Source: Actinomycetes bacterium
GTDB lineage: Bacteria; Actinomycetota; Actinomycetes; Propionibacteriales; Propionibacteriaceae
Assembly (NCBI GenBank): GCA_023392635.1
Contig: JAEVYS010000071.1
Coordinates: 1-64,000, forward strand
Length of the DNA: 64,000 bases
Direction of reading: 5' to 3'
The notes under the pieces are model-generated. The model did no database searches. It saw only the letters and a list, made by a program, of their open reading frames with translations, and was not told where the DNA came from. This document shows positions 56,122 through 64,000 of this stretch, piece after piece. The position numbers and the translations under genes were made by a program. Each line of letters opens with the position of its first letter. Position 1 is the stretch's first letter.

Positions 56122-56622
56122 TCAGAACGGAGGCTCTTCGCTCTGGGCGGAGGCCCAGGGGTCGGCACCTGAGGACCGATCGTTGCTCGACCCGCCGGAG
56201 TTGCTCCAAGAGCCACCAGACGAGCCGCCGCCGGAGTAGCCACCGCCGCCGCCACCGCCCGAAGAGCGGGTGACCTTCGCGGTCGCGTACTTCAGCGCGG
56301 GACCGATCTCCTCCACCTCGACCTCGAACACCGTGCGCTTCTCGCCCTCACGGGTCTCGTAGGTGCGCGAGCGCAGCCGGCCCTGGACGATGACCCGCAT
56401 CCCCTTGGTGAGGGATTCGGCAACGTTCTCGGCCGCCTGGCGCCAGACCGCGCAGTTGAGGAACATGGCGTCGCCGTCCTTCCACTCGCCGCTCTGGCGG
56501 TCGAAGTTTCGCGGCGTCGAGGCGACGGTGAAGTTCGCCACGGGTGCCCCGGACGGAGTGAAGCGCAGCTCCGGGTCGGCGGTCAGGTTGCCGACCACGG
56601 TGATGATGGTTTCGCCAGCCAT
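56122..56622 (-). CDS. ssb: Single-stranded DNA-binding protein
   Basis: 166 residues. OB fold (TIITVVGNLTADPELRFTPS; WRQAAENVAESLTKGMRVIV), a Gly/Ser-rich linker and the acidic tip SEEPPF that docks repair and replication partners. Position between rpsF and rpsR is the standard bacterial arrangement. Confidence 0.96.
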   Translation of the reverse strand: MAGETIITVVGNLTADPELRFTPSGAPVANFTVASTPRNFDRQSGEWKDGDAMFLNCAVWRQAAENVAESLTKGMRVIVQGRLRSRTYETREGEKRTVFEVEVEEIGPALKYATAKVTRSSGGGGGGGYSGGGSSGGSWSNSGGSSNDRSSGADPWASAQSEEPPF

Positions 56623-56706
56623 GTGTGGTTTCTTTCGATCGGACTTAGCTCAGGACCCCCCAAGCGTGTCAGGAGCAACCGACAGTGCGCGAGGGGTTCG
56701 GGGCAA

Positions 56707-56997
56707 TCAGTGCAGGTCGGGGCGGATCACCTTGGTCCGCAGGATCTGCTCGTTGAGGGTGAACTGGCGGTCCAGTTCCTTCACGACCGCCGGCTCGGCG
56801 GTCACGTTCAGGACGACGTAGATGCCTTCGGACTTCTTGTTGATGTCGTAAGCCAGGCGACGCCGGCCCCACACATCCTGGTTGTCCACAGTGCCGCCGG
56901 CCTTGGTCAGGCCGGCGAGCGGCTTCTCCAGCAGGCCGTTCACCTGACGGTCGTCGACCTCCGGGTCGACGATCACCACGATTTCGTACTTGCGCAT
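56707..56997 (-). CDS. rpsF: 30S ribosomal protein S6
   Basis: 96 residues. MRKYEIVVIVDPEVDDRQVN, KAGGTVDNQDVWGRRRLAYD and KKSEGIYVVLNVTAEPAVV are typical of S6. SD AGGAGGTGGAG lies just upstream. First gene of the operon; the promoter should be in 56998-57225, shared with the divergent secreted-protein gene. Confidence 0.96.
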   Translation of the reverse strand: MRKYEIVVIVDPEVDDRQVNGLLEKPLAGLTKAGGTVDNQDVWGRRRLAYDINKKSEGIYVVLNVTAEPAVVKELDRQFTLNEQILRTKVIRPDLH

Positions 56998-57225
56998 ACG
57001 CGAACTCCACCTCCTCTGGTCTAGAGCGGCCATGGGCGGTTCCCATGGCAGGAGGGCGTACCAACGGCTGCCGCGGGGACAGCCGGAGAGACAGCCTACC
57101 GGCAGCGCGCTCCCCGGGCGAATCGGCGCCGGAGGCACGCTGCGGCAGTCCGCAAGACCCGGGTGCGGCGGGCCCGCTCTGGAGTAGCGTGCCGGGCACC
57201 GGGCCGGGAGACGAGGGAGTGGTCC

Positions 57226-58731
57226 ATGCGCAGACGAGTGGCTGCCCTGGTCGCCGCGACGACGGCGTGCGCGCTGCTCTGGACGGCCCCCGCCCCGGCG
57301 AGCGCAGCTCTGCCCGCGGGTCCAGCCACACTTTCCAGCACCGGCATCGATGCGCACCTGGGCTACATGCCGCAGACGCGGTGCTCACCCTCGGCCAAGC
57401 CGGGTGCCAGCGCCCTCCTCGCGCTGCTGATCAGGACCTGGGGCGGCGGCTCGTCCGGCATCTCGCGCGCGTGCAGCGTCGGCTCGACGTCGGAGCACAA
57501 GGAGGGCCGGGCGCTCGACTGGCGCATGGACGCCAGGTCGGCCGGCCAGCGTGCGCGGGTCAGGAGGGCCACCGACTGGCTCACCGCCAACAACGGCGAG
57601 GTCGCCTACCGGCTCGGCGTGATGTACATCATCTGGAACCAGCACATCTGGTCCCTGTACTACCCCGAGCTGGGATGGCGGAAGATGGCCGACCGTGGCT
57701 CCTACACCGCCAACCACAAGAACCACGTGCACATCTCCCTGTCCTGGGACGGTGCCTACAAGCAGACGTCGTGGTGGACCGGCGTGCCGGTCGAGGCACC
57801 GCTCAACTCCCGGTGCGGGGTGAACGGCGCCCGCGCCTGCCTGCCGACGATCCCCCGGACGACGAAGGGCTGGCCCTATCAGGACACCACCGTCCCCGCC
57901 TCGTTCCTGCCGGCGCCGTGGACCACGCCGGGCATCGGGGGCGGCCCGCAGGTGGGCCGGACGCTCACCGCAGTGCCGGGCACCTGGGTGCCGGACGGCG
58001 CGGCGCTCGCCTTCCAGTGGACGGCCGACGGCCGCGACATCCCCGGCGCCACGAGCGGCACCCTCGTCCTGACGGCCGACCAGCTCGGTCGCGCGATCCG
58101 GGTGCGGGTGAGCGCCACCGGTGGCGGCGCCACGCTGACCCGGACCTCCGACGAGACCACGCCGGTGGTCAGGGGGCGTTTCTCCAGCTCCCCGACGCCG
58201 ACCATCACGGGGACGCCGGCCACCGACCAGGTGGTGACCGTCTCGACCGGCACCTGGGCCGCCCTCCCCGACACCCTCACCGTCACGTGGAAACGCAACG
58301 GGACGGCGATCAGGGGTGCCGGCGGCACCGGCATGACCAGCTACACGCTCACCCCGTCCGACGTGGGTACCCGGCTCACGGTCACCGTCACCGCGCGCCG
58401 CGCCGGCTACTCCACGACCAGCCGCACGTCGGCGGCGGTGAAGGTGGTCGCAGCCACCTTCGACGTGACACCCGTCCCGACCCTCTCCGGCGACCCGGTG
58501 GTCGGTGCCCCGCTGACCGCCGTCCCGGGGACCTGGGCACCGGCGCCCACCCGGTTCTCCTACCAGTGGTACCTGTCCGGAGCGAAGATCGCGGGGGCGA
58601 CCACGGCGACCTACACGCCGAAGAGCAGCCAGGCCGGCAAGGCACTCCACGTACGGGTGTCAGCCGTCCGCGCCGGTTACACCACCGTGCGCCTCACGTC
58701 GGCGACGGTGACCGTCGCGCCGGCACCCTAG
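57226..58731 (+). CDS. Secreted LAS-type (VanY/M15-like) protein with Ig-like repeats
   Basis: 501 residues. Signal peptide MRRRVAALVAATTACALLWT ending APASA. Residues ~30-190 hold SEHKEGRALDW (H-x6-D) and HKNHVHISLSWDG (H-x-H), the zinc ligand layout of LAS peptidases; the domain resembles ARB_07466-like C-terminal domains. Then three ~85-residue beta repeats with 'VGxxLTAVPGTWxPxxxxxxYQW' pattern (e.g. VVGAPLTAVPGTWAPAPTRF). A wall-associated hydrolase or adhesin is likely. Confidence 0.75.
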   Translation: MRRRVAALVAATTACALLWTAPAPASAALPAGPATLSSTGIDAHLGYMPQTRCSPSAKPGASALLALLIRTWGGGSSGISRACSVGSTSEHKEGRALDWRMDARSAGQRARVRRATDWLTANNGEVAYRLGVMYIIWNQHIWSLYYPELGWRKMADRGSYTANHKNHVHISLSWDGAYKQTSWWTGVPVEAPLNSRCGVNGARACLPTIPRTTKGWPYQDTTVPASFLPAPWTTPGIGGGPQVGRTLTAVPGTWVPDGAALAFQWTADGRDIPGATSGTLVLTADQLGRAIRVRVSATGGGATLTRTSDETTPVVRGRFSSSPTPTITGTPATDQVVTVSTGTWAALPDTLTVTWKRNGTAIRGAGGTGMTSYTLTPSDVGTRLTVTVTARRAGYSTTSRTSAAVKVVAATFDVTPVPTLSGDPVVGAPLTAVPGTWAPAPTRFSYQWYLSGAKIAGATTATYTPKSSQAGKALHVRVSAVRAGYTTVRLTSATVTVAPAP

Positions 58732-60311
58732 GCGGACAGCACGACGGCGAGCACGGTCGCGAGGATCGCGGTGGCACCGGCCAGTACGGCGACGGCGACC
58801 CGCCAGCGCAGGAGCTGTCGCCGACGGGCGAGGTCCGTGCGGCCCGCCTGGGTGTAGTAGGCGTCGGCGGCCGCAACGAACTCGCGCTCCACCTCGGTCA
58901 GCAGGCGCTTGCGGTCGGCACGGCCGATCCAGTGGGCGAAGATCCGCAGCTGTCGCACCGGCACCAGAGCCGCCGGATCACGGCCGGACTCCACCCAGAC
59001 CGTGGCGAAGCCCCGCAGCCGCTCCATCACGGCCAGGTCCTCGCTGTGCTCGACCAGCCAGTCGTTCAGCCGCTGCCAGTGGGTCAGCAGGGCCCGGTGA
59101 CTGATCCGCACCTCGTCGTCGACGGTGGTGAGCATCCGCGCGGCGACGAACACCTCCATCGCCGGACGGGTGGACGCGTCCACCTCCGCGAGCGGCACGG
59201 TCGTGGGGACGCGCGCCTCGCCGGCCACCCGGACCAGGCGGAGGAACAGGCGCTCGGCCGCCGCCTTCTGCGCCGGCTCCAGGGAGAGGTAGACCTGCTC
59301 GGCGAGGCGTTCCACCGCGCTCGCGATCCCGCCGGCGGTCTGGTAGTCGGCGACGGTCAGGCGACGACCGTTGCTGACGGCCCAGATCAGCAGCAGGGCG
59401 TTGGACAACAGCGGCAGGACGCCGGTTCCCAGGTGGTTCGCCGGGCCGGGAGGGAGCTCCTCCAGGAGCACCCGGACGAGGTCGGGGTCGACGGCCACCG
59501 ACATGGTCTCGGCCGGACCGACGATCACCTCCCGGTACTCCTCCGAGGTGAGGGCCGGCAGCAGGATCGGGCGCGAGAGCGCGTCGGCCAGAAGCGGCTC
59601 GGCGCTGGCTGCAGCGAACGCCTCCGACCGGAGCCCCACGACCACGACGGCCCTCGACGCCAGGACGGCGAGGGCGTCGAGGAACTGCCTGCGCGGGGCC
59701 TCGGGCAGCGCGAGGCCCTCCTCCAGCTGGTCGACCACCACCACCCGGCGCCGGGAATCACCCTCCTCGCCCAGGGAGTCGCCGGCGAGCAGCCGGACGA
59801 CGGGCAGCCACGTCCCGGTCCAGCCGACGAGCGCGCCGGCGGAGATCTCCCGCCCCAGCAGGCCCGCGGCCAGCAACGACGACTTGCCGCTGCCGGACGC
59901 CCCCACCAGGGCGACGACGCCCGTCCCCCGTGCGTGCGCCAGCTCCCGCACCGCCGTCGCGAGCCGTGCGGTGTGGCTCGAGCGCCCGAAGAACAGGTCC
60001 TGGTCGTCGATGCGAAAGGGCCGCAACCCGAGGTAGGGCGATTGGCCGCTCTTGAGGGCCGGCTCGAGCCCGTTCCAGCTGTCCTCCCACAGGTCCGGGG
60101 TGAACTCGTCAGCCAGACCGAGGTGTTCCAGCAGCTGCAGGTAGTTCCCCCGCAGGGCCGGAGTGGGGAAATGCTTGCCGTTCAGCCAGCCCTGCGCCGT
60201 GGTCGGCGGGACCTGCGCGATCCTCGCCACCGCCCGGATCGACAGGTGCTGGCGACGGCGGGCGTCGTTCAGAAGTGCTGCGAATTCCTGGCGACTCGCG
60301 GGGGCGGGCAT
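58728..60311 (-). CDS. HTH-nSTAND1 ATPase with C-terminal membrane helix
   Basis: 527 residues. Residues 1-80: an Xre-like helix-turn-helix (HLSIRAVARIAQVPPTTAQG, WLNGKHFPTPALRGNYLQLL). Residues ~90-400: nSTAND1 NTPase with SPYLGLRPFRIDDQDLFFGR, Walker A VGASGSGKSSLLAAGLL, Walker B RRVVVVDQLEEGLALP. It ends with a transmembrane helix (RVAVAVLAGATAILATVLAV). The usual C-terminal WD40 repeats are absent, so the sensor part is missing or supplied by another protein. Its stop overlaps the end of the convergent secreted-protein gene. Confidence 0.8.
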   Translation of the reverse strand: MPAPASRQEFAALLNDARRRQHLSIRAVARIAQVPPTTAQGWLNGKHFPTPALRGNYLQLLEHLGLADEFTPDLWEDSWNGLEPALKSGQSPYLGLRPFRIDDQDLFFGRSSHTARLATAVRELAHARGTGVVALVGASGSGKSSLLAAGLLGREISAGALVGWTGTWLPVVRLLAGDSLGEEGDSRRRVVVVDQLEEGLALPEAPRRQFLDALAVLASRAVVVVGLRSEAFAAASAEPLLADALSRPILLPALTSEEYREVIVGPAETMSVAVDPDLVRVLLEELPPGPANHLGTGVLPLLSNALLLIWAVSNGRRLTVADYQTAGGIASAVERLAEQVYLSLEPAQKAAAERLFLRLVRVAGEARVPTTVPLAEVDASTRPAMEVFVAARMLTTVDDEVRISHRALLTHWQRLNDWLVEHSEDLAVMERLRGFATVWVESGRDPAALVPVRQLRIFAHWIGRADRKRLLTEVEREFVAAADAYYTQAGRTDLARRRQLLRWRVAVAVLAGATAILATVLAVVLSA

Positions 60312-60348
60312 AACCGGATTGTCCCAGCGAGCGCCCCGCGTGACACCG

Positions 60349-60609
60349 CTATCCTGAATTCTTCGCCTGCGGCAGGTCGTCCAGCCAGAGTGCCGGATGC
60401 AGGTAGTGGTTCAGCTCGAGGGCCTCGACCAGGAGCAGGAACTTCGGCCGCAGCGCGGGAGTCGGGAAGTGGCGCCCCGCGAGCCAGCCCTGGACGGTGG
60501 CAGCGGGGACACCGGCGATCCTGGCGGCGGAGCGGATCGAGATGTGCCGGTCCAGCCTGGCCTGGTTGATCAGGTGGGCCAGCTCGGAGCGGGTCGGCCG
60601 GTTTTGCAC
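60349..60609 (-). CDS. Small Xre-like HTH protein, paralogue of the nSTAND N-terminus
   Basis: 86 residues from a GTG with strong SD AGGAG 6 nt before. RHISIRSAARIAGVPAATVQ and GWLAGRHFPTPALRPKFLLL align closely with the N-terminal domain of the neighbouring HTH-nSTAND protein (SIRAVARIAQVPPTTAQGWL...FPTPALRGNYLQLL). It has no ATPase. It may compete with or regulate the larger protein, 37 bp downstream. Confidence 0.7.
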   Translation of the reverse strand: MQNRPTRSELAHLINQARLDRHISIRSAARIAGVPAATVQGWLAGRHFPTPALRPKFLLLVEALELNHYLHPALWLDDLPQAKNSG

Positions 60610-60630
60610 GTAGCTCCTGTCGGGGGTGTG

Positions 60631-60655
60631 GCCGGTGTGGCGGGGCCACACCGGC
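60631..60655. promoter_or_regulatory. Perfect 11-bp hairpin upstream of the small HTH gene
   Basis: GCCGGTGTGGC GGG GCCACACCGGC, 22 bp before the GTG start of the HTH gene. An operator dyad or leader hairpin is possible. The rest of 60656-60932 contains no gene. Confidence 0.5.
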
Positions 60656-60932
60656 GCGGACAGCTCATGGGTGCAGGCACGCCCCAGTGCCAGAACCGTT
60701 CTCCGCCACAGCGTCGCTGACGTGCGATCACCGCCATGATCGCGATGTCCCCTCCGATGCCTGGCGGTCAGAACCAGCGCCCCCCAGCCCTGGATCCGTG
60801 CCTGCGTTTCCTAGTGAAGCGTCACCACCGCGCCATTTCGTGCTGTGACCGGTGAGTTCGTACAGACTCATACACCTTCGTTACACGCACGGGCCGGACC
60901 CGCTCCCTGAATCGGGTGGGTACCGGGCGGCA

Positions 60933-62711
60933 TCACTTCCGACCTCTGCCCGAACGGGTGTACATCTCCTCCACGAGCTGGGCGAACCGGCGCTCGACCT
61001 CCTTGCGCTTGACCTTCAGCGTCGGGGTGAGCAGCCCGTTCTCCTGGGTGAACTCCTCCACCAGCAGGCGCAGGTCGCGGATCTGCTCGTAGCTGGCCAG
61101 CTTCGCGGTGAGCTCGGCGACGCGGCGGCGCAACTCGTCCAGCACCGCAGGGTGCGAGAGCAGCTCCTCGCGATGGGCCCACGTGAGCTGGAGCTGCTTG
61201 CCGATGTCCTCCAGGTGCGGGAGGGACGGGGCGACGAGGAGGGTGAGGTAGGGGCGGTTGTCGCCCAGCAGCAGCGTGTACTCGAACAGCGGATCGGCGG
61301 CGAGCAGGCCCTCGATCGAGGACGGCGCCACGTTCTTCCCGTTGCTGGTCACGATCAGGTCCTTGATGCGATCGGTGATGCGCAGGTAGCCGTCGTCGTC
61401 GATGCTCCCCACATCCCCGGTGTGCAACCAGCCGTCGACCAGCACCGCCGCCGTCTCCTCGGGACGGTTCCAGTAACCGAGCATCACGTTCGGACCGCGG
61501 TAGCAGATCTCGTCGCCCTCGCCCAGGCGCACCTCGCCGCCGTCCATCACCCGGCCGACCGTGCCGAAACGGAAGCCGTCGGGCGACGGGAACGTCAGCA
61601 GGGGCGAGGTCTCGGTGAGGCCGTAGCCCTGGAGGACCAGCAGCCCGCAGGAGAAGAAGAACTCCTCGATCTCCTTGCGCAGCGGCGCGCCGCCACAGGC
61701 GAGCACCTTCTTCCGTCCGCCCATCGCGTCGCGGACGCTGCCCAGGACGAGCCTGTCCGCCAGCCGGAACCGGAGGATCAACCCCTTGCCGCGCGGCTGC
61801 CCCTTCGCCACGGCCGTATGGAACTCCGTGCCCACTCCCAGCGCCCACGTCATCACCCGCTGCTTGAGCGGCGAGTCGGCGACCTTGTCCTTCGCTGCGA
61901 GGAAGACCTTCTCGTACAGGCGCGGCACGCTCACCATCAGGTTCGGCCGCACCCGTACCATCGCCTCGGCGACCGTCCGGGGATCGGGGACATAGGTGTT
62001 GAGCGCCCCATTGCTGAGGACCATGTAGGTCCAGGCCCGCTCGAGCGCGTGGCTGAGCGGGAGGAAGCACAGCGAGACGTCGGTGTCGGCGAGCGCGAAG
62101 TAGCGGTTCAGCACGTCTACCTGGTGGGTGAAGCCCCGATGGGCGAGCATCACGCCCTTGGGCTCTCCCGTGGTGCCGGAGGTGTAAATGATGGTGGCCA
62201 GGTCGTCCGGTGACGCGGCGGCCAGCCGCCCGTCGACCGCGTCCTCGTCGCCGCCCTCGGCCAGTTCGTCGGCGAGAGCGGCGACGCCCTCGTCGGGCAC
62301 CGGCGCGAAGGCAACCACACGCTCGAGCTCGGGCAGGTCGGCACGGATCCCGGCGAGCTTCGCCACCTCGGCGGGCCCGGCCACGAACGCGACCCGCGCG
62401 CCGGAGTCGCGGAGGATGTGGCGCGCCTGGTCGGGAGTACTGGTGGCGTAGAGCGGGACGGACACCAGGGCCGCCGCCGCGCACGCCAGGTCGACGAGGC
62501 TCCACTCCGGGAGGTTGGGCGAGAAGATCGCCACCCGGTCGCCCGCGGCGAGCCCGAGCCCGATGAGCCGCGCCGCCAGCCGACGGACGTCCGCGGCGAG
62601 CTCGCCGTAGCGCAGTGGGGGGTCGTCGACGCCGTCCCGACGGGTGGCCGGACGGCCCGCGTGGGCGGACGCCGACTGGAAGAACCTGACAGCCAGGTGG
62701 CCGGCGTCCAT
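60933..62711 (-). CDS. AMP-dependent long-chain acyl-CoA synthetase
   Basis: 592 residues with SD AAAGGAG before the ATG. P-loop-like A3 TIIYTSGTTGEPKGVMLAHR, A5 LQGYGLTETSPLL, A7/A8 DGWLHTGDVGSIDDDGYLRI and TDRIKDLIVTSNGKNVAPSS, and the C-terminal Lys in LTPTLKVKRKEVERRF. It activates fatty acids to acyl-CoA (FadD15-like branch). Chain length cannot be read from sequence. Confidence 0.9.
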   Translation of the reverse strand: MDAGHLAVRFFQSASAHAGRPATRRDGVDDPPLRYGELAADVRRLAARLIGLGLAAGDRVAIFSPNLPEWSLVDLACAAAALVSVPLYATSTPDQARHILRDSGARVAFVAGPAEVAKLAGIRADLPELERVVAFAPVPDEGVAALADELAEGGDEDAVDGRLAAASPDDLATIIYTSGTTGEPKGVMLAHRGFTHQVDVLNRYFALADTDVSLCFLPLSHALERAWTYMVLSNGALNTYVPDPRTVAEAMVRVRPNLMVSVPRLYEKVFLAAKDKVADSPLKQRVMTWALGVGTEFHTAVAKGQPRGKGLILRFRLADRLVLGSVRDAMGGRKKVLACGGAPLRKEIEEFFFSCGLLVLQGYGLTETSPLLTFPSPDGFRFGTVGRVMDGGEVRLGEGDEICYRGPNVMLGYWNRPEETAAVLVDGWLHTGDVGSIDDDGYLRITDRIKDLIVTSNGKNVAPSSIEGLLAADPLFEYTLLLGDNRPYLTLLVAPSLPHLEDIGKQLQLTWAHREELLSHPAVLDELRRRVAELTAKLASYEQIRDLRLLVEEFTQENGLLTPTLKVKRKEVERRFAQLVEEMYTRSGRGRK

Positions 62712-62881
62712 CTGAGCTCCTTTGCGACACGACGTCAGTCCCAACCTACTCCACCGTAGGTAACGGCTCGCACCCTGCGCCGCCGTCGTTACCGAACCGT
62801 GGCCGGGTGGCCGACACGACCCCCACCCCCACCGCGTCCGGGGCCGGGGTGTCGTCGGGGACGCGTCGTAGGCTGCTGGGC

Positions 62882-63673
62882 ATGCTGATGGGCGCACATG
62901 TCGACCAGGGTGATCCGATCGCCGAGGCCAGGGCTCGTGGGGCAGGGCTGAGCCAGTTCTTCCTCGGGGATCCGCAGGCGTGGAAAGGCCCGAAGGTGGC
63001 CTATCCCGGCGGCGCCGCGGCGCTCAGGGCGGACGCCGAGGACGCGGGCGTGGCCCTGTACGTGCACGCGCCGTACGTGCTGAACCTGGCGTCGACCAAC
63101 AACCGCATCCGGATTCCCAGCCGGCAACACCTCCAGAAGCAGCTCACCGCCGCCGCGGAGATCGGCGCCGCCGCGGTGATCGTGCACGGCGGCCACGTCC
63201 TGGCATCCGACGACCCGGCGGTGGGCTTCGAGAACTGGCGCAAGGCCATCGACGGGCTCACCATCGACGTGCCGCTGCTGATCGAGAACACCGCGGGCGG
63301 GGCGAACGCCATGGCACGCCACCTCGACCGCCTGGCCCAGCTGTGGGACGCGATCTCGGCCTCACCCAACGCCGACCGGGTCGGATTCTGCCTCGACACC
63401 TGCCATGCCCACGCCGGCGGCATGGAGCTGACCGGTCTCGTCGACCGCATCCTCGCCATCACCGGGCGGATCGACCTCGTCCACGCCAACGACTCGCGGG
63501 ACGCGTTCGACTCCGGCGCCGACCGCCACACCAATTTCGGCCAGGGCAACTGCGACCCGGAGGGCGTCGCGGAGGTGGTCTCCACCGCCGGGGCGCCGAT
63601 CGTGGTCGAGACCCCCGGTGGGGTCGAGGGCCAGCGCGCCGATCTCGACTGGCTCGTTTCGGTCACCGCCTGA
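62882..63673 (+). CDS. nfo: Deoxyribonuclease IV (endonuclease IV-like)
   Basis: 263 residues from MLMGAHVDQGDPIAEARARG. TIM-barrel metal ligands appear as GAHV, LYVHAPYVLNLAS, AVIVHGGH, LLIENTAGG, GFCLDTCHAHAGG, LVHANDSRDAFDSGADRHTN and VVETPGG. It cleaves DNA at abasic sites. The frame is open upstream to 62807, but the family starts near MLMGAHV. Confidence 0.85.
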   Translation: MLMGAHVDQGDPIAEARARGAGLSQFFLGDPQAWKGPKVAYPGGAAALRADAEDAGVALYVHAPYVLNLASTNNRIRIPSRQHLQKQLTAAAEIGAAAVIVHGGHVLASDDPAVGFENWRKAIDGLTIDVPLLIENTAGGANAMARHLDRLAQLWDAISASPNADRVGFCLDTCHAHAGGMELTGLVDRILAITGRIDLVHANDSRDAFDSGADRHTNFGQGNCDPEGVAEVVSTAGAPIVVETPGGVEGQRADLDWLVSVTA

Positions 63674-63750
63674 GCGTCCGCGGCGCCCACGGGTGGTCCT
63701 CGGGATGGCCCGGGTCGGGGCGATCCGGCAAGCGACGATAGCCTGACCCC

Positions 63751-64000
63751 GTGAGCAACAGCATCTACGTGGCCGCACCGGAGGGGCTGACGGGCAAGTC
63801 GATGGTCGCCGTCGGCATGATCGAGGCGCTGACCAGGACCGTGAGTTCGGTGGGCGTCTTCCGTCCGGTGGTGCGCAGCGGGCCCGAGGACGCCATCCTG
63901 CACACGCTGCTGAGCCAGCCGGGAGTGGAGCAGACCTACGAGGAGGCGGTCGGCGTCACCTACGAGGACGTGCACAACGACGCCGATGCGGCCCTGCACC
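63751..64000 (+). CDS. pta: Phosphate acetyltransferase, N-terminal part (runs off the right edge)
   Basis: 83 codons are visible from GTG: SNSIYVAAPEGLTGKSMVAV then VGVFRPVVRSGPEDAILHTL. This is the N-terminal P-loop (dethiobiotin-synthetase-like) domain of the long actinobacterial/enterobacterial Pta; the catalytic PTA domain lies beyond the window. Pta with acetate kinase converts acetyl-CoA to acetate and ATP. Confidence 0.8.
   Translation, partial: MSNSIYVAAPEGLTGKSMVAVGMIEALTRTVSSVGVFRPVVRSGPEDAILHTLLSQPGVEQTYEEAVGVTYEDVHNDADAALH

Noticed and set aside
57045..60569. 1174-codon plus-strand open frame
   Set aside because: Out of frame with the secreted protein and antisense to the nSTAND gene; His/Arg/Gly-rich composition typical of a shadow.

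Overview
The window is high-GC actinobacterial chromosome. A mycothiol-type DsbA nitroreductase, an MprA/MprB-like two-component pair, a SigE-type sigma factor, a DUF3152 protein, GTG starts and many 4-nt ATGA/GTGA overlaps all point to Actinomycetota. The lactate permease plus D-lactate oxidoreductase and the phosphate acetyltransferase start would suit a Propionibacteriales-like organism, but that placement is inference.

Layout. Positions 1-3510 and 31.0-35.6 kb hold pieces of one tad (Flp-type) pilus locus read on the minus strand: cpaB, a cpaE-like gene, tadA, tadB, tadC, a pilin-like gene, two TadE-like genes and a LysM protein. This locus is broken. tadA lies in three pieces (31057-31454, 21090-21875, 3507-3716) because two serine-recombinase islands have inserted into it, and the cpaE-like gene has an in-frame amber codon. 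Joining the three tadA pieces at the short core repeats gives an uninterrupted 460-codon gene, so both insertions are precise.

Island A (about 3717-21089) has its recombinase at the left end, fused in frame to the tadA 3' end. It carries a four-gene restriction-like cluster (two N6-adenine methyltransferase-type proteins, a GIY-YIG/SF2 helicase and a GHKL ATPase), a HEPN-STAND-TPR-cold-shock protein, a wHTH protein, an FDXHR-type zinc protein, and decayed remnants (recombinase C-terminus, NrdR, RCC1, SUFU, DUF4041/GIY-YIG). Island B (about 21876-31056) has its recombinase at the right end. It carries a DUF3578/PD-(D/E)XK nuclease, a TIGR02391 (Ymh-like) protein, a TIR protein, a DUF3800 protein, an operon of unknown function and a 105-bp near-palindrome. 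Neither island shows phage structural or conjugation genes; both look like defence cargo.

From 31.6 kb to the end is ordinary chromosome: TetR-gap, mutY, a sigma factor, AEC and MFS transporters, a mycothiol nitroreductase-like protein, a HAD hydrolase, an ECF sigma factor with a membrane partner, an oxidoreductase, argF, a holin-family membrane protein with a low-molecular-weight phosphatase, an MprAB-like pair, an isochorismatase-like hydrolase, a GntR-controlled lactate operon, DUF3152, the rpsF-ssb-rpsR-rplI operon, a secreted LAS-type protein, a HTH-nSTAND protein with a HTH paralogue, an acyl-CoA synthetase, endonuclease IV and the start of pta.
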